Assembly: GCA_034440575.1 (NCBI GenBank)
Contig: JAOTOL010001394.1
Location: 786,501-850,500, forward strand
DNA length: 64,000 bases
Source of the DNA: Imbricaverruca yamaguchii
Taxonomy: Eukaryota; Arthropoda; Thecostraca; Neoverrucidae
Direction of reading: 5' to 3'
Shown here: in pieces, positions 34,740 to 46,529 of the stretch
How the letters are laid out: every line of letters starts with the position of its first letter
How positions within the stretch are numbered: position 1 is the first letter of the stretch
The notes under the pieces: generated by a model
What the model was told of the DNA's origin: nothing
Database searches by the model: none
Seen by the model: only the letters and a program-made list of their open reading frames with translations
Position numbers and translations under genes: made by a program

Positions 34740-36725
34740 TTTTTCTTCATAAAGCCATAAAGACATAAAAGAGCAATGCAACTATGAGCAACAAGGGTCC
34801 CTCTTGGTTGTACTCTAGATGAGATCTCCTCTCAGCCTTCTATATCTAATTGAAAACGTGTTCAATTTCTTCAATTTTTCCTCATATGCCAGGTTGCTTA
34901 TACCATTAACAATTTTTGTAGCCCTCTTTTGTTCTCCCTCTGAAAGCCAACGAACTTTTTTTTTCATAAATAGGAGACCAAGCTTGGATTTAGCATTCCA
35001 AATGTGGCCTGACCTATGCACAGTAAAGCTTCCTGATTCCTGACGACTTCCTAACTTCTGTATGATACATTCCTATTTATTTCCCCAAGCATTCTCACTG
35101 CCTTCTTCCTGGCTTCCCTCGTCTGTTCTGATGCCCCCAATTTTGTATTTAGAAAAACAACTAAGTCCTTCTCCTGTTGAGTCACAGATAGTACTTGGCC
35201 ACCCATCAAGTATGGAGCCTTCATATCCTGCCTGCCTATATGCATGATTTTGTACTCATCAAAATTAAATTTCATTTGGCATTCTTCGGACCACTTCACA
35301 AGTTCGTCTAAGTATTTCAGCAGCGAGATATGCTCATTGTGTCCTGTTATTGCCTGAAAGACCTTCAAATTATCTGCAAATTTCGATACCTTACTGCTTA
35401 GGCCATTTTCAATGTTATTAACAAATATAATGAACAGTAGTGGCCCCAGTATTGACCCATGGGGGACTCCACTAAGAACATTTTGCCATGATGACTTGGC
35501 ACCATTTAGCATCACTCCCTGCTGTCTATCTGAAAGCCACAACTCTATCCATTTTAAGATGCTACCTGTAATACCATGGACCTGAAGCTGCATCATTAAC
35601 CGTTTATGGGGCACCTTGTCAGAGGCCTTACTAAAGTCAAGATATGCTACATCAAACTGATTTCCCTGATCAAATTGTTCTGTAGCGAAGTTCAAAAAGT
35701 CCAAGAGATTTGCGAGACACGATCACCCTTTTCTAAACCCGTGTTGAGTATCTTGAATACATTTGTTTCCTTCCAGATAGCTAACTATTCTATCCTTGAT
35801 GAGTGATTCGAGTAACTTGCAGACTAGGAATGTCAGGTTTACTGGCCTATAGTTTGCAGCTTTCCCTCTTTCTCCTTTCTTGAAAATAGGAGCTACATTT
35901 TCCCTTTTCCAATCTGTTGGAATGTCATTTTGTGAAACTGATCCACAAAATATTATACTAAGTGGAAATGCCAGTTCCTTTTCAGATTCCCGCAATACCC
36001 TAGCATAAATTTCACGAGGTCCTACTGCCTTCTTTGGCTTTATTTTCCTGATATCATTGAAAACAACATCACTTAATGAAATCAACATCGTTTATCTTGT
36101 CACATGTCACTGAACTGTGGTGTACGGCTGGTAGACTAGTCCTATCTTGCAATGTAAACACTGATTTAAACTACTTGCTCAGCTCACTATCCTCACCCAA
36201 TATAGTCCCATTTATTTCCAGTGGACCAATTGTGCTAGAAACTCTGCTCAGCTTTTGGAAACAAAAGAAAGTTTTGCTGTCCCCATTACAGTTCCTAACC
36301 AAATCAAATTATTTTGCTCGCCTTGCTGCCCTGCTTTTTTCTTCAGTGTCTCTAGCGTTGCGATAAAACCTTATATTTCCGATATTTGAAGCTTCCTTAA
36401 ACACTCTAAATGCAGCTTTCTTAGCTTGAATTGCTTTTATCATGTTGGTGTAAGCCATGCTGGATTTCCTACCCTTCTTTTGCGCCTTTGCGTTTGGGGG
36501 ACATATCTAATCCGAATTTTCTTCAAGTAAAATGTGAACTTTTCCCACATTTCTCTGGCATTTAAATTGGATAATTCTTCTTCCTATCTTATGGCACTGG
36601 AAGACGTTCTCATGCAGTCAAAGTCTGCTCTGTTGAAATTAGGAATCTTTACCAAGTTATCCTTAATAGTTCCCACTACATACTACACTACTAATAGTCT
36701 AACTATGTTATGGGCAGGTTTTCAC
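34740..36725 (-). pseudogene. CR1-like LINE copy 2, 5'-truncated ORF2 with 3' tail
   Basis: Minus-strand ORF2 from the endonuclease-RT linker (about 36720) through the reverse transcriptase (36088-35051) to the 3' tail. Seen in order: NYRPVNLTFLVCKLLESL; a break near 35715 (FRKG then TGA); DFSKASDKVPHKRLM; SGVPHGSILGPLLF; FADNLKVF in place of FADD; WQMKFNFDEYKIMHIG; then thumb sequence to 34815. Other lesions are a TAA at 36311-36309 and a TAG near 36170. The tail at 34740-34775 has short period-8 repeats (read on the minus strand TTTATGTC, TTTATGGC), a typical CR1/L2 3' end. Lies in the intron region upstream of the receptor loop D exon, in sense orientation. Confidence 0.9.
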
Positions 36726-38110
36726 TAAAACCTGCCCAAATCTGGTATCAAGTGATGACTTGTGGTGAACCATCTTGTAACATTTGAAACCGGTACATGT
36801 CGAGGCCAAATTCAAGGTCAAAGGTTAACTTGATCTGTTAGATGACGATATTGAGACGATATCGACCAAACGCGAGGTTCGGCGCTTATGGTTTGAATTT
36901 CCATGAAATTGGTGTCATTCGACGCGGTTTGTTATGCCATATCAGAAAGGTAAGCAATCGGATTATTTTTCATAGGCAAAGGTAAAGCTGACCCTGCGGT
37001 CGCCTACAAATGTTCCGCTTTCGCGCAAATCTATCGAACTCTGGTATCAAGCGATAGCCAGTGGTGAACACTCCAGTAGCATTTCAAACCGGGACATGTG
37101 CAGGCCAAGTGTTTGATGGAATTCTTCCATGACCCCGCGTTTCGTTGCTTTCGCTTCAATTTGATGGAAATTTATGTTATTTAACGTTGCTTGTTGTGCT
37201 GTTTCAAAAAGTTGATAATTCGGAAAAATCTCTGCGGGTGAAAATGCAAGCTGATTTCCTCAGTCGCTTAGCACTTCTTTCGCCCGAGCCTGCACAGATC
37301 CACTATTAAGTGATAGCCCATGATGAATCTTTGAGAAACAATATGAAACTGGGTATGTCAAGGTCAAACTTTAATGTTAAATACTAGTTACAATTTTGTT
37401 TTTCATTCTCGCGATTCGTCACAATGTTTTCCATTTGGACCAAAGTGCGTGTTATTTGGTGTGGCTTATGCCGTATTCTACTGCTAAGAAATCGAATTAA
37501 GGTCAAAGGTCAAAGGTGAGACCGATTTTTTCCGTCGTCTAACATTTTTTCTTCACCCTAATCTACCCGCATTTGGTGTCAAGCAATAAATAGCTCGTGG
37601 TGAACCTCGAGTAACATTTCAAATCGGGATATTGTCAGACCACAAGGTCGATGGTTAGCTTAAATTGCTCGACGTTCTCACTTCTCGTCGCTATGTCTTC
37701 AATTTTCATCAAGTAGGTGTCATTCGACGTGCCGTGAGGTATTCTAGCACACTTTTTATAAATCACATTAATATTCTGAGTCAAAGGTCGAACCAATTTC
37801 TTCGGTAGCCCTGCGGTTCGTCGATTTCCTCCAAAGCGACCTATGTTTGGTATCAAGAGAGAGCCCGTCGGCAAACCTCAAGTAAGATTTCAACCGGAGA
37901 CATGTTAGGTCAAACCTCAAGGTCAAAGGTTAGCTTTATCATTTTGCAAAGTCCTCGCGTTCCGCCGTTATGGCTTCAATGCACATTATGGGTGCCATTC
38001 GACATTGTGTATTCAATGCACATTGTAGGTGCCATTCGACGTGGCTTGCCGTACAGCATCAAAATGTTGAGAAATCGAAATAAGTTATAATGTGTCGAAG
38101 GTCCAGTGTG
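36726..38110. repeat. Degenerate 260-300-bp tandem array, about five units
   Basis: The anchor TCTGGTATCAAGNGATAGC...GTGGTGAAC...AACATTTCAAAC recurs at about 36741, 37040, 37301, 37571 and 37845. A second anchor GGTGTCATTCGACG recurs at about 36912, 37707, 37988 and 38029, with weaker versions at 37185 and 37450. AGGTCA-type hexamers occur in nearly every unit. It overlaps the end of the CR1 copy, so it was there before or was joined to it. Confidence 0.75.
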
Positions 38111-38339
38111 TGTACAATCATTGAGTGTAATATGATTAGGAGGATCAAATCCCTTTTTGTTTGCAGCCATTGTGATAGTAGGCACTCATAATATGACTAG
38201 GAGGTCCTCTAAGAAATCTGGCATGACCTGCTCGGAAGGCGCTCATCGCTGTTTTTGAACTTGCACTGCCGCCTTGCTGCTCCCCACGTATAAAATATGT
38301 AATTATTTCTTTCAAATTGTCCGTTTTCCTCTTAATTGT

Positions 38340-38777
38340 TCGACGGAAGTTCAACAGGAATACGTGGCCATCATTTCGGAAGCCACAGTACGTTTTCAAG
38401 AGTCCCGCCTGATATTTTGCGCCTCCAGTGTGATTTCCAGGAGTCCAGTCTATCTTCTTGGAGCCACCGTGATTTTCAAGGACACTGGCACAACTTTTTC
38501 TGCCACCAGCGTGCTTTTTAGGGGGCTAGGAACTTTTGAGACCTGCTCCATTTTCAGGGGCCTCGGTCCGACTGTTCGGGGGCCCGATGCAGCTTTCAGA
38601 GACCTGGCCCGTCTTTTGGCCCAAAGCATCATTTTCAGGGGTCCCGTGAAGACTTCTTGGGCCGAACGTGATTTTCGGTGGCCACAGCCCGACCCCTTGA
38701 TGCCCGAGCGTGATTTTTGGGGGCCCTGTGCGACTTTTCTAGGTCCCGACGAAAATGTGTGTGTGTGTGTGTGTGTA
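38340..38777. repeat. GGGGCC-ATTTTC minisatellite plus (GT)n
   Basis: Units of about 30-35 bp with GGGGCC(C) cores and GATTTTCGG/CATTTTCAGG runs, reverse complement of the array at 14410-15235. It ends in (GT)10 at 38757-38776. The 171-codon + frame through it is an artefact. Confidence 0.75.
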
Positions 38778-39149
38778 AGTGAATTATAACAGCCTGTTAT
38801 CAGGTTGTCAGGTCATACACTGTTATTTCTTTCTTCCATTCTTTTTTTTTGTCATTTATCTAGTTCTTTTTTCCCTTCCTTCTTCGGTTCTTTTGTACTC
38901 TTTTGTCTCTTGTGTCTTTTTTGTCTTTTTTTTTATTTTTGTCTTTTTTTTTCCTAATAGCTTTTTACGTTTGTTTAAGGTTCTGGTGTCGTCGATATGT
39001 CCACAACTGGTTTGACTGACGAAGTTATGGGCGCTGTATAACCTTTGCAGTTGATGCGCCCCAAAACCCCAATAACAACAAGGTTCTGGTGTCGGCCTGG
39101 CACCAGCCTCTTTCGATTTTTTTCTTTAAATATGAACACATGTTATGGG

Positions 39150-39748
39150 CAGAGTTGGGAGAGACTGGGTTGAGGAGTTGTTCGGATGTTTCTTCCTATG
39201 CTGTCTAATGTCGAGTAGGTTTTTTACGTGTTCTGGTTTTCATGGTTGGTTTGTTCGTGGATGTAGTGCTTGGTTTGTTGGTTGCTCGTGTTGTCGGTGC
39301 TTGGGTGGTCTGTGGAGTTGTTCCTACGGTGTCTCAGCTAATGTCTTCTTCCTCTGAGTCTGTTATTGGTCCGTAATGAAGGGGGAGTTTGCGTCGTGCA
39401 GGTGGTGCTTGGGGTGGGTCTCGGGGGAGTGATAGGGGTGGTGATTTGTGTGCTTCTTGGTGTGGTGAGAGGTGAGGTACCTGTGTTTGTGCCTTAAATT
39501 TTGTTGTGGGTTCTGGCCGAATGACTATTGTAGGGACCGTCTGGGTTTCCTGAGGGGTGACTGAAGGGTGAGTGTGTGTAAGCGTGGGCCGGGCGGAGAG
39601 CACCGGGTACTGCTCGTCACCCCACTCCCGCGCCCGCGACGGGGCCATGCCCTCGATGTGGATAAGTCGGAAGATGTCTTTTTCCTCCCTTCACCGAGGA
39701 CAAGCCCCGTTCCGGGAGCCGTAATCCCCGCCGCAGCCCACGCATTTC
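39150..39748 (-). pseudogene. LINE ORF1 (gag-like) fragment with zinc-knuckle remnant
   Basis: The minus strand reads CVGCGGDYGSRNGAC near 39740-39700, then REEKDIFRLIHIEGMAPSRA after a TGA, then a Pro/Thr-rich segment. The order CCHC knuckle, charged REE..I..L, EGM...AR is typical of gag-like ORF1 proteins of I/Jockey-type LINEs. The knuckle has apparently lost its His (Tyr) and one Cys (Gly). Confidence 0.55.
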
Positions 39749-39779
39749 CTAATCCCACTATTGCATTCGTTAGTGTCGT

Positions 39780-40130
39780 GTGGTTCGGCGGAAAATGTGT
39801 TGGGCCCCAACAGCATTTTCACGGGACCGGGTCTGACATTTTGGGGCATCCAATGTTATTTTTAGTGGCCTTTGTGCGATATTTTGGGACTCAGCGTCAT
39901 TTTAAAGTGCTCCTACGCGACTTATTGAGGCTCTCAATGCGATTTTCTAAGCTCCGGTGTGATTTTGTACACCCAGCGTCATGTCATAGACCTCGGTGCG
40001 ACGTTTTGGGCCACATTGTTATTTCTAGAGGCATCGGGGCTGCGATTGTGTGGGGCCCCAGCGATATTTTTATGCAGCCCGACAAAATTTGTCGAATCCC
40101 AACGCGATTCATGTGACTTCTCAGGGAGGA
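39780..40130. repeat. GGGGCC-ATTTT minisatellite, second array
   Basis: Degenerate units such as GGGCCCCAACAGCATTTTCA and CTCAATGCGATTTTCTAAGC repeat every 30-35 bp. Same family as 38340-38760. Confidence 0.7.
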
Positions 40131-40309
40131 GCCACTGTCCCTAATGCCTTCGCCACCTTCGGTACGTCATTGGTGTGTGTCCATATTTATTACAACATAA
40201 CCATCGTCCAATATTTTGTTTCTGCTGCTCACAAGATATTGTTGGTCATCGGATTTTCACGATACGTCGACCGCTGAGTCACGTAGCCTCGCTGGAATCA
40301 CGTCAAACA

Positions 40310-42560
40310 TTGCTTCTTCCTGGCTTCTTTGCTCTGTTCTGATGACCATAATTTTGTGTTCAGAATATCACCCAAGTCCTTCTCCTGCTGAGTCACAGAT
40401 ATTGCTTACCCGCCTATCAAGCATGGCGCTTTAATATGCTGCCCACCTACATGCATGATTTTGCACTTATCAAAATTAAATTTCATTTGTCACTTTTGGA
40501 CCACTTCACAAGTTCCTCGTCTTTTTGCAGCGAGATATGCTCATTGTGGCATGTGGTTGCCCTAAACGCCTACAATTCATCCGCAAATTTGAAAACCTTA
40601 CTACTTGGTCCACTTACAATGTGATTTACAACTATAATGAACAATAATGGCCCCAGTACTGACCCCTGGGGGACCCCACTAAGAACATTTTACCATGACG
40701 ACTTTGTACCATTTAGCATCACTCTCTGCTGTCTATCTGAAAGCCACAACACTATCCATTTAAGGATGCTACCTGCAATACCATGGACTTGAAGCTGCAT
40801 CATTAACCGTTTATGGGGTACTTTGTCAAAGCCCTTGCTAAAGTCAAGATATGCTACATCAACCTGATCTCCCTGATGAAATTGTTTTGTACCGAAATAT
40901 AAAAATGTCCAAGACATTTGTGAGACAAGATCACCCTTTTCTAAACCCATGTTGAGTGTTTTGAATCAATCAGTTTCCTTCCAGAAAACTAACTATTCTA
41001 TCCTTGATAATTGATTGGAGTACCTTGCAGCCTAGGGATGTCAGGCTCACTGGCCTATAGTTTTCAGCTTTCTCTCTTCATCCTTTCTAGAAAATAGGAA
41101 CCACATTTGCCCTTTTCCAGTCTGTTGGAATTTCGTTTTGTGAAACTAGTCTACAAAAGAACACACTAAGTGGAATTGCCAGTTCACTTTCAGCTTTCCA
41201 CAATACCCTAGCATAAATTTCATCAGGTCCTGCTGCCTTGTTTGAGCTTGTTGTCCTGATATGATTGAAAACAACATCGTTTATCCAATCACATGTGACT
41301 GAACTGTGGTGTACGGTCATCAGATTGGTCATATCTTTCAATACAAACACTGATTTAAATTGCTTGCTCAGCTCCTCATCTATCACACCATCCTCACTCA
41401 ATATAGTCCCATTCACTTCCAGTGGACCAAATGTGCTAGAAACTTTACTCAGCTTGTAAAAGCTAACCAACGTTTTGCTGCCCCAATTACAGTTCCTAGC
41501 CAAACCCTTTATTTTGCTCGCTTTGCAGCTCTGGTTTTCCGCTTCACAGCGTCTCTAGGTTTTTGATACGACCTGAGATTTACGATATTAGAAGCTTCCT
41601 GAGACCCTATAAATTCATCTTTCTCAGTCTTAATTGCTTTTATCAAATCTGGATTAAGCCATGCTGGCTTCCCTACAACTCCTTTTGCGCGTTTGCTTTT
41701 GGGGGACATGTTTAATCAGAATTTCCTCCAAGTAAGATTTGAACTTTTCCAATACTTCACGGACATATAAATTGCAGAATAGTTTTTTTCCTATTTTATG
41801 GCACTTAAAGCTGCTCTCATGGAGTCAAATTCTGCTCCGTTAAAATTTGGAATCTTTGATAAATTATCCTTGATTGTGCCCACTACATGTGCCTTCAATC
41901 TCACTTTGTTATGATCACTTCTTCCCAGGTTTCTCTTACAGGCAAGTCTTGAACTAAACCACTTATATCCGAGAAGACAAGGTCCAAAAATGAGCCCCGC
42001 CTAGTTGGTTTAATTACAAACTGGTGCAAGAACAGATCCTCTTTGAAGTGATTTCTAACAGGTCGCATGATGTGGAGCCAACACCAACATTTTCATATCC
42101 CTTTATATTAACGTCACCAAGAGTAAGGCATTTCCTCTAGAAGTTTCTACTGATTTCTTCGCAAATCGCCTTATCGAGCTCCAGCTGCTGCGAAGGTGTC
42201 AAGGTTCCTGATCGGTACAAAGCTCCTATCCGCAGTTTATTGCGGTTGCCTTTTCCCACAGGGACATCAAGCCAAATCGACTCCACAGACATATTTTTTA
42301 CCGCATCGGCTACTTTTTGTGAACTGAATAAGCTATTCACACAGAGCACTACACCACCCCATTTCACTGCTGGGCCCGTAATGCATGGAACATGTTGAAT
42401 CCCTGGATCTCATAGTCCTGGAAGTTATTCCCAAAATATCCCCCATTGAGCCATTCATCAGTAATGCAAACAAAATCTGGTTCCTCCTCAACAACACAAC
42501 GCTTGATAGACAAAACACTTGACACAACAAACATAACAATTGAACGCTTGACATAATAAT
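40310..42560 (-). pseudogene. CR1-like LINE copy 3, truncated at both ends
   Basis: Minus-strand ORF2 from the endonuclease (42554-42137: NSLFSSQKVADAV, SIWLDVPVGKGN, RIGALYRSGTL) through the linker (41709-41509) and reverse transcriptase (41503-40690: NCNWGSKTLVSFYKLS, SSNKAAGPDEIYARVL, DWKRANVVPIF, DFSKGFDKVPHKRLM). The 3' tail is missing. It has TAA at 41511-41509 at the same codon as copies 1 and 2, several frameshifts, and FADE at the catalytic box (near 40580). It is less closely related to copies 1 and 2 than they are to each other in this box. Confidence 0.88.
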
Positions 42561-43287
42561 TTCAGCTATTTGTATCCAAATACAGATATCTTAAGCTGAT
42601 AAATTAGCAGTTGTCTGAAATAAAACTTTTAGAGACTGTGGGCGCCCATAGACGCCGTTAGTGCGCATCCTTGCATCAAGACACGGCAGAGTGTCTTGAT
42701 CCATTTCTATCCATTTCTATCTCCCACCAATAGAAGTGGCCGTTACAGTTATTGGCTAGCTGTGATTGGTTGGTATTTTGCTCATCACTATCTAAGTACA
42801 AGTTGTTTCGTTTCAGTCCGGCTCGGCAATCAGGGCCGAGATTCTGGGAGGAAATCTATAGAAAAAAAATATAACAGTATAGGCGGGTGCAGTAATAAGT
42901 GCAGGCAATTTAGAACGGAATAGTCGTTTGAACAACTTGATGGGGCAATATTTTCACAGTTTTAGCTCTAGTATTCATTCTGCAATCTGCAATATAGCAT
43001 GCATATCAACTTAGATGCGTATTTCGATGCACTCAGTCCCCTTTCCAAATTGTACTAGTACCGCCTCATATCGGTTCGGCACGCTACCGAACCGACGATT
43101 GCATCATAAACAGCATATATGTTTCTTTTCCTTCGTTAGTATCAACACACGAAAAATGTACCTAGACAGCACATCGTAGGCATCAGCATGCACTCTATAC
43201 CTTCTCAAGCGCTATTTCAGTCATGTGCGTGTTTCAAAGCAAGTTTAACCAATTGAAATGACTAGCAACCAAGAGCTGGGCATGTTG
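42561..43287. other. Non-coding, no recognised feature
   Basis: Mixed sequence with two CCAAT-like ATTGG motifs. It may include unrecognised repeat, but I find no coding frame of note. Confidence 0.4.
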
Positions 43288-43612
43288 TTAAGCCGCGTCG
43301 TCTCGAGGGGGACATAACGCTTGAGCGGGGGCTCAAAATGAGCCCCCGCTCAAGCTCAAGCCCCCGCTCTGGGGGGCTCAAAATGAGCCCCCCCAGAGCT
43401 ACAAACATCATGTAAATCGTGAAACTATAGGGCTCCTAGTGATGTCACTATTTGGGGAAAACAATTTTGGGGGTGGTGTCTGGCCCTACTCGTCGAGCGC
43501 TTTGATGATGATGATACCTATTTCGTGTTCGTGCTACGCTTCGTTCGGAGATGAGATGGGGGTCTCCATCGACCCCCTCTCTGACGGGGTGAGGATCTGA
43601 CAGGAGGGTTAA
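43288..43612 (+). mobile_element. TTAA hairpin element, copy E (325 bp)
   Basis: TTAA at 43288-43291 and 43609-43612. It carries two adjacent hairpins: one perfect 15-bp stem with loop AAA at 43321-43353 (TTGAGCGGGGGCTCA stem) and a near-perfect one at 43366-43399. The right half (ACAAACATCATGTAAATCGT; GGGGGTGGTGTCTGGCC; ACTCGTCGAGC) matches copy D, and the inward right end is TTAACCCTCCTGTCAGATCC. Confidence 0.7.
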
Positions 43613-43764
43613 GATTGGACTTTATATTATTTAGTGAATCTCACTAGTTATTAGTAACCTTCATTCAATCATTTTCACTTGTATCCGAAAGGCAAAGGTT
43701 ATATTTCCTCTCCAGATTGCTTCCAGCTGCAAGGTATATTTGTATTTTAGCCATTTCGATATCA

Positions 43765-44160
43765 AAATCGAACAATATATTGGGATGTTGCCCGTTAGTT
43801 TTATGATTACTATAATGTTATCCCTGCCAGCCATTTCCCAATCTATCCAAAGGTGTTGATTATATTGCAAGTGTTTTTCTCTATTTGTTAGGTGTCTGAT
43901 CGTTTTTTTTTTAAAGTCCATCCGCAATTCTTTTCATATATTGCGTAAGCGGCTGTCACAAAAACAATCCTGGCGAACTACAACAGAGCGAGTCGACCAT
44001 TCTCGCCAAGGAGGTCGCCTCCTGTCGTCACGCACTCGGTTGCTCCAGTTGCTTCTGAGCTGTGGAATCGTAAGAAATGTAGTACTTTAAAAAGTACATA
44101 CAAAGACCTAATCACCAATTCATTATTGCAAACATTCAAGGGCACCATTAAGGGCATCAT
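43765..44160. repeat. Dispersed repeats (partners at 24165-24250 and 31470-31680)
   Basis: The 43765-43880 part resembles 24165-24250, and the 43965-44150 part is the inverted partner of 31470-31680. No known family recognised. Confidence 0.55.
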
Positions 44161-44604
44161 ACAAAACTATTGGATGGAGACACAATGCTAAATGAAGACA
44201 CATTAGCCAGAATCGGGATGTTATTCGGATATCTGTCTAGAACTGCATGTGGAAGAAAGCAGCCAGAGGATGGGGAAGTGCATTAATACATTTTTCAGAC
44301 CAAATTTTGGAAGGACAGAATTTAACATGCAATATTCGAAGGATACAATGCAACATTGGAGGCGAAAGTGCCTCTCCTGATGTATGCCGAACGATTTCCA
44401 TGGTAATATCCGTGAACTTGTACACACATGTTTCTGTAGCAGGTGCAGGGATAGGGTAATACTTCTTTGTTCATGGCGCAATTTTGCATACTGGAATATG
44501 TTGCAGGTTGATGGAGATGAGTACGAATCATATCTTGCAGTAGAGACAAAATGTATAGGGCTTCCACCATTCCAACCACTTGTCCTAACGCGCGGAGATG
44601 TATC

Positions 44605-44637
44605 ATAACTTCCACAGCTCACAAACTCCCCAAATTC

Positions 44638-44720
<83 letters not shown>

Positions 44721-44950
44721 CGCTCATAACCTCCACAGCTCACAACCTCAAGTCCGCAGCCTCCACAGGTCATAACCTCCACAACTCCGAAGCGCTCATA
44801 ACGTCCACAGCTGATAACCTCCACAGGTCATAACCTCCACCATTCATAATCTCCACAGTTCACAACCTCCACAAGTACGAAGCGTGCATAACCTCCACAC
44901 CTCAGCAGCTGTCATAACCTCCACAGCTCACAACCTGCACAGATCAACGT
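44605..44950. repeat. 16-bp TCATAACCTCCACAGC minisatellite interrupted by (AC)39
   Basis: Units such as TCATAACCTCCACAGG and TCATAATCTCCACAGT repeat every 16 bp, with occasional 10-bp insertions containing CGAAGCG. Two diverged units (44605-44640) lie left of the (AC)39 run at 44639-44716 and the rest to its right, so the dinucleotide run grew inside the array. Confidence 0.85.
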
Positions 44951-45722
44951 GCTGCCTTAAGGGTCGTAATCTCTTCCTCTAGTGCCTGCATCCTGGTCGG
45001 AACCATCCTAAACGCTGCAGCTTATGCCTAGATTTAGATTCAAATTAACTCGCTAAACAACCGACAAAAAAGCCAACTATCATTCACTATAAATCGCTAC
45101 CTCCTGTACTGTCAGTTAATTATCTGGGTACCTCAAGAAAAGCAGAAACTATTAAACAATTGTTTTCTTGTTTTTTATAAAAATAAATAAACAAAATGTG
45201 TAATATAATTATCTTCCAAACAAGTAGACAACTATATGAATATCTCTTTTGATATCACTTATGGCTAGACAAAAGAATGAATAGTCACTCAGCACTTATG
45301 AATACCCCCAACTTACTACCAATTTAAACTCTATCTTAAACTTCAACACCAAACATACTATGCACAACACAAATAAATAAAGTGTGCTAGGATAGTATGA
45401 ATGTTGTCTAATGTACTTATGAAATCTACACACTTGTAATATCTCCTACTACAGAAATCGAAGCGTCGAGAACACGCCTAAAGCCACGAGGCCTCGCCTA
45501 ACACGAAAATGGCGCACGGCAGCGTCGCTGGGTTAATTTAGTATAGTTTGCGTGCTACGAAAATGTTTATCAGATAAAAACTAATGAAATATAATCACAG
45601 AAGTAATTGCTAAACACCTATCCACAGCTTAGACTAGAGTACTGCCCTGTTCTACAACGACTTCTCTGAAAACCTGGAGCTCCAAGGAACGTCCTCCCAC
45701 CGTGGCACCTGGCGGGAAACCG
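44951..45722 (-). mobile_element. CR1-like LINE, 5'-end-only copy
   Basis: It matches 59640-60390 closely along its whole length: 5' leader plus the first ~18 codons of ORF1 (TRMQALEEEITTLKA). Similarity stops abruptly at 44951, next to the minisatellite, and at 45722, where the full copy also ends. The shared leader end marks the true 5' end of the family. Nothing of the remaining ORF1 or ORF2 follows. Confidence 0.88.
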
Positions 45723-45738
45723 TATATATATATATATA

Positions 45739-45760
45739 TGTTTGATATATATATCAAACA
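45739..45760. repeat. 22-bp perfect palindrome
   Basis: TGTTTGATAT and its exact complement are joined at the centre with no spacer, next to a TA run. It lies just outside the 5' end of the LINE copy. Confidence 0.9.
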
Positions 45761-45769
45761 AGACTCTCA

Positions 45770-46380
45770 TATGTAACCATTCGCATTGGCTATGCTACGC
45801 TGTATTTCATGATAAATATGTATCGCTATATCACCACGCCTTTCATTTATTATGTATCCCGGATTCATGGCTGAGATAGAGTCCAACGTAAATTTGAATG
45901 CTAACGTCGAGCTCGGTGTCAATTATGTACTTTGGAACAATAAACACGGTAGCATGTTAGCGCAATTTATAAATTTATTTATAAAAACGGCAATTGACCA
46001 AATTCAGTTAATGCCCTCAGGGTCTTCTTGGTCGTGCTATGGGTCATTTTCCCATTGCCATCAAGCGTACTTCATGGCATAGGTGCATGGTCAACGAACG
46101 AGCACTTTCTCATCGTGGGTGTACCTAAGAATATCGCGTACAGAAAATCACTTTAGAAATCAAACATTTGAGCTAATGCACGCACTTGAGCTAATTTGTC
46201 CTTGAATGATATACGAGTGGGTCAGGTTCAGCGACGACATACCTAAAACATGATAAACGAACCTAAATGTGTCCTCAGCATTCCTTCACTTTGATACTGT
46301 AATTGTGTGAATGGGAAAATATATCATCTATACGTGACTTAATGACATGACATAGCCAAAAATTACCATGAATTTAATTG
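45770..46380. other. Non-coding, first intron of the receptor gene
   Basis: AT-rich. No feature recognised. Confidence 0.5.
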
Positions 46381-46529
46381 TCTTCAAACATAGCCCAGTT
46401 TTTCATTCAAGGTACTTGAAGTTTGAGGTCGCCTGCTGCAACGGATAGCGATATTCAAGAAAAACCAAACGACACTCCCTCGAACACCAATCAACGTGCT
46501 GGAAGCACCCCACGTGCCGAACAAGTCAC

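Noticed and set aside
38274..38789. 171-codon + strand frame
   Set aside because: It runs along a degenerate minisatellite and ends in a GT repeat.
43661..43927. Minus frame with HLWIDWEMAG resembling receptor loop D
   Set aside because: It lacks the downstream PSDYG and WLPDI motifs, and part of it is a dispersed repeat also present at 24.2 kb.
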